Source of the DNA: Elusimicrobiota bacterium | Lineage (GTDB): Bacteria > Elusimicrobiota > Elusimicrobia > UBA1565 > UBA9628 | Assembly: GCA_003452935.1 (NCBI GenBank) | Contig: DMMY01000030.1 | Location: 61,798 to 125,797, forward strand | Length of the DNA: 64,000 bases | Reading direction: 5' to 3' | Part shown: positions 36,413-44,300 of the stretch, in pieces | Layout of the letters: each line of letters opens with the position of its first letter | How positions within the stretch are numbered: the first letter of the stretch is position 1 | Notes under the pieces: model-generated | The model's database searches: none | The model's input: the letters and a program-made list of their open reading frames with translations, nothing else | Told to the model about the DNA's origin: nothing | Position numbers and translations under genes: made by a program

Positions 36413-38053
36413 ATGGGCCGACGCCTCCGACGGCTTCTGTCCGGTATCGCGCTCGCCGCGCTCTGCGGCGCGCCCGGCCGCGGCTGCGGGCTATGCCAAG
36501 CCCCTCCCAAGTTCCCTCCTCTTGAGTTGGGACCCGACGACCCATTCGACGCGCGCACGCCGCCGGGATTTCTGCCCGGCGAGCTCGACGATCTGCTGCT
36601 CGCGGACGATCGCCGTTACCGACGCCAAGTCTGCTATTTTCTGGACACCAAGGCCCCTGACCCGCATAAGCATCTCGCCACCACGGCAAGGATTCAAGGC
36701 CTGCTCAGGGACCGGGCCCAACACGTCATTTCTTCCTTGCGCGAGAAGCTTAAATCCGGGCCCATCAGCGCCGAGGATCGCAAGCACGGCCTTCTGCTTT
36801 ACTGGTTCCGCGGGCCCATGCTCGAGAACGCGGAGCGGGATTTCCTGGCTTCTCTCAATCGCGCCAAACCGAGCATGCCTTCTCTCTCAGCCTTGGGAGA
36901 AACCAAGCAGACGGCATTGCCCGCCCCCGTCCAACCCTCCCCAGGGGAACAACTCGCAGAGCGTTTCCTGCGTCAGGTCGAACTGGCCGGAGACGCCGGC
37001 CAGCAGGCCGAACTTCAAGCCTCAATTAGGCTCATGCTCCTTACGCCCACGGGCGAAAAACTGGCCAAAGAATTCATAGCCAGCGGCGTCAAGGCCCGAA
37101 TCGCCTTTATCCCCTTTGCCAATTCCATGCTCATCGAGCAAAACGGCAAAAAAATGTTCAACGGCACGGGAGGTCATTGCGTCTGGACAAAAGACAGGCT
37201 CGAAATCGGCGTCAACCAGGATTATCTCCGGACGGATCGCGACTATCGATTATCCCGGCTGCCGTCAACTCTAGGGCACGAACTCCTCGGCCACGGACTT
37301 GGCGATTTCAACGCCAATAAAGCCGGGGTCCTGGACGCTTATGTCAATTACTACCGGGGCAACGAAGCCAACGCCGGTCTTGTGGGCTGGAGCATAGCGG
37401 CCGAACTCGGGTCCGAGATGACCGACTTTCTCATGTGGAGCTACCTGAAAGACCCGGAGGACTATTACCGCCAGGAGCAGCTCATCCGGCCCTATTACGC
37501 GCAGACCCTAAGTCCCGAAACGATAAAGGACGCGTCCAGCATCCTCGAGGAACGTCTGGAACGTTCCCAAAGCGCGTTGATGGAAATTCCCAGGCGTATC
37601 GCGGCATGGGAAAATTGGCGCGACATCATCGCACATTTCATCGTCGTCCACAAGATGAACAGCCAATCCTTTGACACCAGGATAGCGGACATCGACGTGA
37701 TGGTCAAACGATCCTTGCCCGCGCAAAGCGCGCAGCTCAAGACCGTGATCGCGGGCCTGGAGAAAAACATCGCCTATCTGCGCGGCAAGGACGGCGCCGC
37801 CGAACTCAAGCGCATCGAGAAGCAATTCCGCGACGACTTCTTCAAGCGGCAAGCGGTTCAGATCGAGGCCCGGCGCGCGCATCTGGAAAGCGTGATCCGG
37901 GACATGAGCCTGGACATTCCCAACAGGAGCAACCTGGCGGCTTGGCGCGAATTGCAGGAGATGTATCGCAAGGACCGCGAAGAGTTCCCGGAGCATTGGT
38001 CGCAAACAGAGAATATTTCTCTCCGCCGCGCGGCGGCCCGCGACCTGCTATAA
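36413..38053 (+). CDS. Exported HELLGHG protein, intact paralogue
   Basis: A 546-aa protein with a signal peptide (about residues 1-23). An N-terminal signature (CGLCQAPPKFPPLEL, then DDPFDARTPPGFLPG) is shared with the frameshifted neighbour. A helical region follows, then a possible metal site in LPSTLGHELLGHGLGDFNAN (about residues 282-301), and a long coiled-coil-rich C-terminus. The spacing is H-E-x-x-x-H, one residue longer than the classic zincin HExxH, so peptidase activity is only a suggestion. Nearby conserved acidic residues (YYRGNEANAGLVGW) could help bind metal. A TATAAT lies 17 nt upstream of the ATG. Confidence 0.7.
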   Translation: MGRRLRRLLSGIALAALCGAPGRGCGLCQAPPKFPPLELGPDDPFDARTPPGFLPGELDDLLLADDRRYRRQVCYFLDTKAPDPHKHLATTARIQGLLRDRAQHVISSLREKLKSGPISAEDRKHGLLLYWFRGPMLENAERDFLASLNRAKPSMPSLSALGETKQTALPAPVQPSPGEQLAERFLRQVELAGDAGQQAELQASIRLMLLTPTGEKLAKEFIASGVKARIAFIPFANSMLIEQNGKKMFNGTGGHCVWTKDRLEIGVNQDYLRTDRDYRLSRLPSTLGHELLGHGLGDFNANKAGVLDAYVNYYRGNEANAGLVGWSIAAELGSEMTDFLMWSYLKDPEDYYRQEQLIRPYYAQTLSPETIKDASSILEERLERSQSALMEIPRRIAAWENWRDIIAHFIVVHKMNSQSFDTRIADIDVMVKRSLPAQSAQLKTVIAGLEKNIAYLRGKDGAAELKRIEKQFRDDFFKRQAVQIEARRAHLESVIRDMSLDIPNRSNLAAWRELQEMYRKDREEFPEHWSQTENISLRRAAARDLL

Positions 38054-38054
38054 T
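38049..38054 (+). promoter_or_regulatory. -10 box overlapping a stop codon
   Basis: TATAAT contains the TAA that ends the previous gene and lies 9 nt before the ATG at 38064. Confidence 0.5.
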
Positions 38055-38063
38055 ACCCTCATC

Positions 38064-38813
38064 ATGGAAAACGCCAAGAATGAAGCCGTCCAACCCAGGG
38101 CCGGGATCGTGGACTCGGTCCTGCTCATCGACGCCGACAACGATCCCCACATGCCCTCGGATTTTCCCTTGAGTCCCGCGACCCTGGTGCGCGTCTTCCT
38201 GCGGCCCAAGGCCCTTTTGTCCCGCGCCCTGCAAAAACGCCTGGCCGGCCTGCCCTTGTGCGCCGTCATCGCCGCGCCCCAGGGCGGCAAGAACGCGGCG
38301 GATTTCGTCATGTCCATGCACGCCGGGCTTCTTCACGCGAGCCTGCCCATGCACCTGCCTTTCTCGGTCGTGACCAACGACAAGGCCCTCTCCGCCATCG
38401 TCGAGGAACTTCAACGGGTGGGCCGCGTCGCCACCCTCTGGACCTCGCATCCGGACCGCGCCGCCCAAGCCGCCGCGTCCGCGGCGCGGCCAGCCCGGCC
38501 CCGGCGGGGCTCCCGCGCCCGCAGCGCCCGGCCCAAGCCTGCGGCGCCCCCGGCCCCGGCCGTGTCGCCCGCCGCGCCCCCTCCCGCCGCTCCGGCTGCC
38601 TCAATTTCGCAAAAATCCATCGCCGACGTAGCGGCATCCTACGCGCGCATGCTCTCGCGCATCAAGGACCCGCCCAGCCGGCTCAAGGCCCTCTTAAACG
38701 ATATCGGCAATCGCACGGTCAACTCCGGCTATCAGCCGGCGGACATACTCGAGGAGCTCAAGCGCTCCCACGGATTGCGCATCGACGAGCGCGGCCGGGT
38801 CAGCCGCCAATAA
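38064..38813 (+). CDS. PIN/NYN-like nuclease-domain protein with C-terminal helical domain
   Basis: A 249-aa protein. Residues about 15-130 resemble a NYN/PIN fold: LLIDADND at the first strand, GGKNAADFVMSMHAG in the middle and FSVVTNDKALSAIVEEL later, giving the spaced acidic residues of such RNases. An Arg/Ala/Pro-rich linker (about 133-180) joins a helical domain (about 183-249, GYQPADILEELKRSHG), perhaps a winged helix of the LOTUS/OST-HTH kind. That layout matches RNA-binding and cleaving proteins, but it is inferred from motifs only. Confidence 0.6.
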   Translation: MENAKNEAVQPRAGIVDSVLLIDADNDPHMPSDFPLSPATLVRVFLRPKALLSRALQKRLAGLPLCAVIAAPQGGKNAADFVMSMHAGLLHASLPMHLPFSVVTNDKALSAIVEELQRVGRVATLWTSHPDRAAQAAASAARPARPRRGSRARSARPKPAAPPAPAVSPAAPPPAAPAASISQKSIADVAASYARMLSRIKDPPSRLKALLNDIGNRTVNSGYQPADILEELKRSHGLRIDERGRVSRQ

Positions 38814-38814
38814 A

Positions 38815-39357
38815 TTGAGCGACATCCAGCTGGCGGTCCTGCTCGCGGCCGTAGCCGTCATGGTCTGGTATGTTCGCGGCGGCTTGGAGCGGGAAAGCGG
38901 ACATAGCGGCCTGCTGGAACCGGCGCCTCGCCCCGCGACCCCCGCGCGCGATGGAGTCCGCTGGCTGCTTTGGGGTCATGCCATAAACCTCATCGCCAGC
39001 ATCCCGGTCCTGGCCAGCTCCCCATGGAGCCTCGACGAGGGTCATGCGATGATCCAGTGGCTCGCGCATTTCTTATCGCAGTGGCTGCACTGGGTCGGGC
39101 TGACGCAGGCCGCATATCTCATTCCCCTTTGGCGCAGGCTGCGCGGAACCGGCCGCGCTCTCGCGGCGAGGGTCGCGGCCCTATGCGGCGGAGTCACCCT
39201 TTCCCTTAGCCTATGGGCCTGGGCCATAGCGCTGCAACGCCGGCCTGGAGCGAGCTTCTCCCTTCAGGCCGCGGCCGGATTGCTTGTCGTGATCTCGGCC
39301 GTGGCGCTCTATTGGCTGGCGCGAGAGCTGCGGCGGACGCTGCGGTCGGCGAGTTAG
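38815..39357 (+). CDS. Small polytopic membrane protein of unknown function
   Basis: A 180-aa protein with four hydrophobic segments at about residues 5-20, 48-68, 90-105 and 122-165 (the last long enough for two). It uses a TTG start one base after the TAA of the NYN-like gene, so the two are coupled. There are no recognisable motifs. Confidence 0.55.
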   Translation: MSDIQLAVLLAAVAVMVWYVRGGLERESGHSGLLEPAPRPATPARDGVRWLLWGHAINLIASIPVLASSPWSLDEGHAMIQWLAHFLSQWLHWVGLTQAAYLIPLWRRLRGTGRALAARVAALCGGVTLSLSLWAWAIALQRRPGASFSLQAAAGLLVVISAVALYWLARELRRTLRSAS

Positions 39358-39360
39358 CCG

Positions 39361-39400
39361 AAACAACTTCAACAAGTCGAATAAGTTGATCTCCGGCACC
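39361..39400 (-). repeat. REP-like repeat copy 4 (opposite to neighbours)
   Basis: On the minus strand it reads GGTGCCGGAGATCAACTTAT then TCGACTTGTTGAAG, close to copy 1. Unlike the others it does not follow a stop on its own strand; it lies 3 nt after the stop of the plus-strand membrane-protein gene in reverse orientation. Confidence 0.7.
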
Positions 39401-39409
39401 ATTACCCGC

Positions 39410-39415
39410 TAAAAT
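39410..39415 (+). promoter_or_regulatory. -10 box of kamA, leaderless type
   Basis: TAAAAT ends 6 nt before the ATG at 39422. No Shine-Dalgarno sequence is visible. Confidence 0.55.
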
Positions 39416-39421
39416 ACGCGT

Positions 39422-40798
39422 ATGAACAAGACTGAAAAGACCGTGAAGGCCGACGCCTCGAAACAGCCGTTCAAATACCCCTTGAGGCGCCAATACGCGG
39501 AGCCCGACTGGCGGCGCTTGCCCGGCTACAAGGACGTCACCCAAAAGGATTGGGAGAGCGCGCTTTGGCAGCGCCAGCACACGGTCAAGAACCTTTCCGA
39601 GCTCAAAGCCGTCCTGGGCGGATTCCTCGAAGACGACCTGCTCGCGGACATGGAGACGGACCAGCGCGACTGGGCCACCATGTCCATCCTCATCCCGCCG
39701 CAAATGATCAACTGCATGGACGAGCGCGACCTGCGCCGCGACCCGGTCCGGCGCTACATGCTGCCCGCGGCCGGCGACCGCCATCCCGAGTGGCCCAACC
39801 ACCCCATGGCCTCGCGCGACAGCCTGCATGAAAGCGAAATGTGGGCGGTGGAAGGCCTCACCCACCGCTACCCCACCAAGGTCCTCGCCGAGCTTGTCGC
39901 GACCTGTCCCCAGTACTGCGGCCACTGCACGCGCATGGATCTCGTGGGCCTCTCGGTTCCCCAAGTCAAAAAAGGCAAGTTCCAGACCCCGCCCAAGGAG
40001 CGCTTCGCCGCCATCCTCGAGTACCTGCGCAAGACGCCCGCGGTGCGCGACGTGGTGGTCTCCGGGGGAGATATCGCCAACGTCCCGATCTCGCAGCTCG
40101 AGCCTTTTGTCTCGGCGCTCATGGATATCCCGAACGTCCGCGACATCAGGCTGGCCTCCAAGGGCCTGCAGGGCATTCCCCAGCACTTCCTGCAGGACGA
40201 CGTGCTGCGCGGCCTCGAACGCCTGGCCCAGAAAGCCCGGCAGCGCAACATCGACATAGCCATGCACACGCACATAAACTGCGCCGCCCAGGTGACTCCT
40301 CTCGTGGGCCGGGCCGTGCGCAAGATCCTCGATCTGGGATTCAGGGACGTTCGCAACCAGGGGGTCCTTCTGCGCGGGGTCAACGGCACGGCGGCCGAGA
40401 TGCTGGAGCTGTGCTTCATGATGATCGACCATGCGCGCATCATGCCCTACTATTTTTACATGTGCGACATCATCCCCAACAGCGAGCATTGGCGCATGTC
40501 CGTGGCCGAGGCCCAGTCCCTGCAGCACGACATAATGGGCTATTTGCCGGGGTTCGCCACGCCGCGCGTATGCTGCGACGTGCCCTTCGTGGGCAAGCGC
40601 TGGATCCACCAAAACGCGGATTACGACCGGGACAAGGGCATCTCCTACTGGACCAAGAACTACCGCACCTCCATAGAGCACGACGACCCCGAGGCCCTCA
40701 GCCGCCGCTATGAATACTATGACCCGGTCTACACGCTGCCGGCCGCCGGCCAGCAGTACTGGCGCCGGCAAAAGACCCAGGCCAAGGCGCGCTCCTGA
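39422..40798 (+). CDS. kamA: KamA-family radical SAM protein, probable lysine 2,3-aminomutase
   Basis: A 458-aa radical SAM and PLP enzyme. The cluster motif is CPQYCGHCTR (about residues 161-170). The two Asp that hold the lysine side-chain amine in characterised lysine 2,3-aminomutase seem present, in YMCDIIPN (about 348) and CCDVPFVGK (about 385). The latter segment replaces the usual DAPGGGGK, so the family member is diverged and substrate should be confirmed. The reaction interconverts L-lysine and beta-lysine, used in lysine fermentation, osmolytes or EF-P modification. rfbC begins within its stop codon. Confidence 0.85.
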   Translation: MNKTEKTVKADASKQPFKYPLRRQYAEPDWRRLPGYKDVTQKDWESALWQRQHTVKNLSELKAVLGGFLEDDLLADMETDQRDWATMSILIPPQMINCMDERDLRRDPVRRYMLPAAGDRHPEWPNHPMASRDSLHESEMWAVEGLTHRYPTKVLAELVATCPQYCGHCTRMDLVGLSVPQVKKGKFQTPPKERFAAILEYLRKTPAVRDVVVSGGDIANVPISQLEPFVSALMDIPNVRDIRLASKGLQGIPQHFLQDDVLRGLERLAQKARQRNIDIAMHTHINCAAQVTPLVGRAVRKILDLGFRDVRNQGVLLRGVNGTAAEMLELCFMMIDHARIMPYYFYMCDIIPNSEHWRMSVAEAQSLQHDIMGYLPGFATPRVCCDVPFVGKRWIHQNADYDRDKGISYWTKNYRTSIEHDDPEALSRRYEYYDPVYTLPAAGQQYWRRQKTQAKARS

Positions 40799-41343
40799 TG
40801 AGGTTTACGGCCACCCCCTATCGGATACCCGGACTGCTCCTCGTGGAGGGCCGTTCATTCCCCGATGAGCGCGGATTCTTCATGGAAAGCTTCCGTTCGG
40901 ATGAATTCCAGGCCTTGGGTCTGCCGATCTTCGTGCAGGATAATCTTTCCCGTTCCGCGCAAGGCGTGGTGCGCGGGCTGCACTACCAGAAGGCGCCCCA
41001 GGCCGTGGCCAAGCTGGTGCGCTGCGTCAGGGGCCGCATCTTCGACGTGGCCGTGGATCTGCGCCGGGGTTCAGCTTTTTTTGGGAAGTGGGCCTCGATC
41101 GAGCTATCGGACGACGGCAATCGCTGGTTTTTCATCCCCGCTGGGTTCGCCCACGGATTTTACACTCTTTCAGACAGCGCGGACGTGACCTACAAGGTCA
41201 CGGGCTACTGGTCCGCCGACGTGGACGCGGGCATCCGCTGGAATGACCCGGAATTGGGCATCGCCTGGCCCAAGGGCCGGGCCATAGTCTCGGCCAAGGA
41301 CCAAGAACTGCCCCTGCTCTCGCAATCCGACCCAGGCTTCTGA
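40798..41343 (+). CDS. rfbC: dTDP-4-dehydrorhamnose 3,5-epimerase
   Basis: A 181-aa cupin enzyme with the RmlC marks PDERGFFMESFRSDEF, QDNLSRSAQGVVRGLHYQ (catalytic His in GLHYQ), FDVAVDLRRGS and PAGFAHGFYTLSD. It converts dTDP-4-keto-6-deoxyglucose to the rhamnose precursor for surface glycans. Its ATG overlaps the last base of kamA's stop. The other rml genes are not in the window. A strong hairpin follows. Confidence 0.94.
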   Translation: MRFTATPYRIPGLLLVEGRSFPDERGFFMESFRSDEFQALGLPIFVQDNLSRSAQGVVRGLHYQKAPQAVAKLVRCVRGRIFDVAVDLRRGSAFFGKWASIELSDDGNRWFFIPAGFAHGFYTLSDSADVTYKVTGYWSADVDAGIRWNDPELGIAWPKGRAIVSAKDQELPLLSQSDPGF

Positions 41344-41358
41344 TTCCCGGCGCCGCCT

Positions 41359-41394
41359 AAGAGACAGCCTCCGCTTGCGCGGAGGCTGTCTCTT
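41359..41394. terminator. Perfect 16-bp hairpin between convergent genes
   Basis: AAGAGACAGCCTCCGC pairs exactly with GCGGAGGCTGTCTCTT around a TTGC loop. It lies between rfbC and the small minus-strand gene at 41411, so it can serve both directions. No U-tract is present on either strand. Confidence 0.7.
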
Positions 41395-41410
41395 GCGAGA
41401 ACTTAAGTCC

Positions 41411-41668
41411 TTACTTGGCGGCCGGGGCTGGAGCCTCGGTCGGGGCCGGGGCGGCAGGCGCGACCTCGGTCTTGGCCTCTTTCTTGGCCTCTTTCTTGGC
41501 CTTCTTGGTCTTCTTGACCTTCCTCGCTTTCTTCGCTTCGGCCTTGGGAGCGGCAGTCTGAGTCATGGCCGGCTTTTCTTCCTTAATCTCGGTCGGGGCA
41601 GGAGCCTGCGCGAACAGGGAGCCGGTGAACCCGAAGAGAGCCGCGGCGGTGACGATAAGCTTCAGCAT
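41411..41668 (-). CDS. Small secreted Lys/Ala-rich protein
   Basis: An 85-aa protein with a signal peptide (MLKLIVTAAALFGFTG, cleaved after FAQA). The mature part is a strongly basic Lys/Ala segment (KKARKVKKTKKAKKEAKK) between Ala/Pro/Glu-rich flanks. There is no fold-like pattern. Such peptides occur as envelope-charge or histone-tail-like low-complexity proteins; the role is unknown. GGAGGT lies 9 nt before the start. Confidence 0.65.
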   Translation of the reverse strand: MLKLIVTAAALFGFTGSLFAQAPAPTEIKEEKPAMTQTAAPKAEAKKARKVKKTKKAKKEAKKEAKTEVAPAAPAPTEAPAPAAK

Positions 41669-41719
41669 TTTTACGATACCTCCATCATGATGTGGCCCGA
41701 AAGGGCCTAATGGTGCGCT

Positions 41720-41725
41720 ATTATA
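41720..41725 (-). promoter_or_regulatory. -10 box of the Lys/Ala-rich gene
   Basis: TATAAT on the minus strand, 51 nt upstream of the ATG at 41668. The implied leader of about 45 nt carries the GGAGGT ribosome-binding site. Confidence 0.45.
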
Positions 41726-41757
41726 TTACGATCGAGCCGGCAATAAGTTCGAACCCT

Positions 41758-42435
41758 TCAGCTAGAGAGCGGCCCCGGCACGGGGCAAGTTATCCCGAAC
41801 CTCTCCAAAACCCGGGAAAAGTCCGCGCCCGGAGGCGCCCAAAGGCGATAATGACCGTTGTCCATCCGGAAAGAAAGATTCCAGGCGTGAAGCATGAGCC
41901 GCTCAACGCCCCCGACAGGCCGGTCCTTGCCGTAAAGCCTATCTCCCAATATCGGATGACCCAAACTATGGAGGTGAACCCGGATTTGATGCCGGCGGCC
42001 GGTCAGGGGCGCCACTTCCAAAAGAGCGGCGCCCCGAGCCTGAGACATGATCCGGTAGCGGGTCAGCGATGCCTTTCCGGCCTCGGCCACGCCGCTTCTC
42101 CCGGACCCATACTCCCGCAACGGGCTCTCCACGCAGCCGTCACGGGCCACGCCGCCCTGCGCCAGCGCCAGGTAGAGCTTGCGAAGCTGGCGCTGCTCGA
42201 AGAGCAGGCACAAGTCCCGGTGCGTGGCCGCGTCCTTGGCAAAGACCACGAGGCCGCTCGCGTCGCGGTCGATACGGTGGACCACATAAGCCTTCCCGCC
42301 CAGATGCCGGCAGACCTGGGCCTGAAGCGGTTCCTCGGGCAAGCCGCGGCCCGGGATCACGGCCTGGCCCGCGGGTTTATCAACGGCGAACACGCGGTGG
42401 TTCTCGAAGACGACGAGCAAGGCCGGCTGGGGCAT
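41758..42435 (-). CDS. RluA-family RNA pseudouridine synthase
   Basis: A 225-aa enzyme with the RluA catalytic motif HRIDRDASGLVVFAK (catalytic Asp in RIDRD), an N-terminal VFAVDKPAGQAV and the C-terminal TGRRHQIRVHLHSLGHPILGD. It isomerises uridines in rRNA or tRNA. It is shorter than RluD and lacks an S4 domain, as in RluA- or TruC-like enzymes, so the target site cannot be fixed. It lies 13 nt after the adenine deaminase gene on the same strand. Confidence 0.9.
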   Translation of the reverse strand: MPQPALLVVFENHRVFAVDKPAGQAVIPGRGLPEEPLQAQVCRHLGGKAYVVHRIDRDASGLVVFAKDAATHRDLCLLFEQRQLRKLYLALAQGGVARDGCVESPLREYGSGRSGVAEAGKASLTRYRIMSQARGAALLEVAPLTGRRHQIRVHLHSLGHPILGDRLYGKDRPVGGVERLMLHAWNLSFRMDNGHYRLWAPPGADFSRVLERFGITCPVPGPLSS

Positions 42436-42448
42436 GGCCGCGGCCGCC

Positions 42449-44170
42449 CTAGACGAACAGAGGCACGACCTTGAAATTCACCGCGTCGATGAGGCCGCGA
42501 TCCGTGATCTTGAGCTCGGGAATCGGCGGCAAGGTCAGAAACGACATGGCCATATAGGGATCATCCAGCCTGGAACCCAGACCGCGGGCCACGCGGATGA
42601 GGCGCTGGAGCTTGTCGCGGACGAACTCCGCGCTGCGATCCGACATGAGGCCCGCGATGGGAAGGGGCAGGGCTTCCAGGACCTGGCCATCCGCGGCCGC
42701 CACGATGCCGCCCTGCATCTTGACGACCTGGACCGCGGCCGTGTACATGTCGCCGTCGTCCACTCCGATGACCACGATGTTGTGCGAATCATGCGATATG
42801 GAAGAGGCGATCGCGCCCTTCTTGAGGCCGAAGCCCTTGACCAGGCCTTTGGCGACGCGGCCCGAGGCCATATGCCGTTCGATGACAGCGATCTTGAGCA
42901 CGTCTCGCGCCGTGTCGCAGACCACGAAGCCGCCGTCCGTCCTGACCGGGCACGTCAGGCTCCTGGTGACGATCTGCTGCGGCACTATCTCGATGACGCG
43001 GGCCTGCCGGCCCTCGGCCTTGATGGCGAAATCCTCGTATTCGATCCAGCGCACGTTGATCGTCCCGCGCACTTTCCCTTTATAATCCGTGACCGCCGAG
43101 GGCAGCAGCGCGCCGTCGACGGCCACGAGCTTGCCGTCCTTGATCACCTGCCGGATGCGCAGCCGCCGGAAGTCGTCGAAGACGAGCAGATCGGCCCGGT
43201 AACCCGGGGCCACGGCGCCCAAATCCTTGAGCCCGAAATACTCGGCCGTGTTGATGCTCGCCATCTGGATGGCGCGGATGGGGTCCACGCCGAGACGGAT
43301 GGCCGAGCGCACCAGGTGGTCCATGTGACCCTGGCTGAAGATATCCTCGAGATGGCGGTCATCCGTGACAAAGATGCATTTGCGCGAGTTCTCGGAATTG
43401 ACCAGAGGCAGAAGAGCCTTGAGATTCTTGGCCGCGGTGCCCTCGCGGATCATGATGAACATGCCGGCGCGCAGCTTTTCCCGGGCCTCGGCCACGGTGG
43501 TGCACTCATGATCGGACTTGATGCCGGCCGAGACGTAGGCGTAAAGATCCTTGCCGCGGATCATGGGCGCGTGGCCGTCGATGCGCTTGCCGCGGGCGAT
43601 GGCTATTTTCTCGAGCACTCCCGGGTGGCAGCCCACCACCGCGGGGTAATTCATCATCTCCGCCAGGCCCAGGACGCGCTCGTCGTTTAAAAGCAGGCTC
43701 AAATCGTGCCCGGAAAGCTCGGCTCCGGCCGTTTCCAGATGAGTGGCCGGCACGCAGGAGGGCAGCATCACGTAGACGCCCAGGACGCCGCCCAGGCTCG
43801 ACGAGAGCATATAGCGGATGCCGTCTAGGCCCAGCACGTTGGCGATCTCATGCGGATCGACGACCGCGGTCGTGGTCCCCCGCGGCACCACGATGCGTCC
43901 CAGCTCCGGGATCTTGACCATGGAGCTTTCCAGGTGCACGTGCCCGTCGATAAATCCGGGGGAAAGGTACGAACCCCGCAGATCCAGGGATTTCTTGGCT
44001 TTGTAGGCGCCGAAGCCCACGATGCGGCCTTTGTGCACGGCCACGTCGCTCTTATGCACGTCCCCGGAAAAAGTGTTGATGACCCGGGCGTTGCGCAGGA
44101 GCAGGTCCACCCGGCGCTTGCCCCAGGCGATCTCGATGGTCTCCCGGATATCGGACGTGGATTTTTCCAT
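42449..44170 (-). CDS. ade: Adenine deaminase
   Basis: A 573-aa amidohydrolase. The metal site is visible in GFIDGHVHLESS (about residues 68-79), VDPHEIANVLG and SDHECTT; the C-terminal adenine-deaminase domain has ASSISHDSHNIVVIG. It deaminates adenine to hypoxanthine in purine salvage. I chose the ATG at 44170, preceded at 6 nt by a TACAAT box, over one at 44215. Length fits the AdeC family (570-590 aa). Confidence 0.93.
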   Translation of the reverse strand: MEKSTSDIRETIEIAWGKRRVDLLLRNARVINTFSGDVHKSDVAVHKGRIVGFGAYKAKKSLDLRGSYLSPGFIDGHVHLESSMVKIPELGRIVVPRGTTTAVVDPHEIANVLGLDGIRYMLSSSLGGVLGVYVMLPSCVPATHLETAGAELSGHDLSLLLNDERVLGLAEMMNYPAVVGCHPGVLEKIAIARGKRIDGHAPMIRGKDLYAYVSAGIKSDHECTTVAEAREKLRAGMFIMIREGTAAKNLKALLPLVNSENSRKCIFVTDDRHLEDIFSQGHMDHLVRSAIRLGVDPIRAIQMASINTAEYFGLKDLGAVAPGYRADLLVFDDFRRLRIRQVIKDGKLVAVDGALLPSAVTDYKGKVRGTINVRWIEYEDFAIKAEGRQARVIEIVPQQIVTRSLTCPVRTDGGFVVCDTARDVLKIAVIERHMASGRVAKGLVKGFGLKKGAIASSISHDSHNIVVIGVDDGDMYTAAVQVVKMQGGIVAAADGQVLEALPLPIAGLMSDRSAEFVRDKLQRLIRVARGLGSRLDDPYMAMSFLTLPPIPELKITDRGLIDAVNFKVVPLFV

Positions 44171-44176
44171 GGCTGA

Positions 44177-44182
44177 ATTGTA
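44177..44182 (-). promoter_or_regulatory. -10 box of ade, leaderless type
   Basis: On the minus strand TACAAT ends 6 nt before the ATG at 44170. No Shine-Dalgarno sequence is visible. Confidence 0.5.
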
Positions 44183-44253
44183 GCCTTTCGCGCGCGCGGG
44201 CCGCAACATGGGCAAATCCGCGAATCAAACTCATCGCCGCGGCTTCTTTTTGA

Positions 44254-44259
44254 TATAAT
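44254..44259 (+). promoter_or_regulatory. -10 box of the citrulline/ornithine operon
   Basis: TATAAT in the context TTTTGATATAATC, 41 nt before the ATG at 44301. Unlike the leaderless genes, this transcript has a leader with a GGAGG site just before the ATG. Confidence 0.5.
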
Positions 44260-44300
44260 CGCGTTCTCATCAGCATTCATATTTTATTCGGAGGCATCCC

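Noticed and set aside
36413..38053. Calling the HELLGHG protein a zinc metallopeptidase
   Set aside because: The spacing is H-E-x-x-x-H rather than HExxH, so I kept it as unknown with a possible metal site.
41740..41760. Possible tRNA T-loop (GTTCGAACCC)
   Set aside because: No acceptor or anticodon stems can be formed around it.
42434..43690. 418-codon open frame on the plus strand
   Set aside because: It is antisense to adenine deaminase, which has full family motifs.
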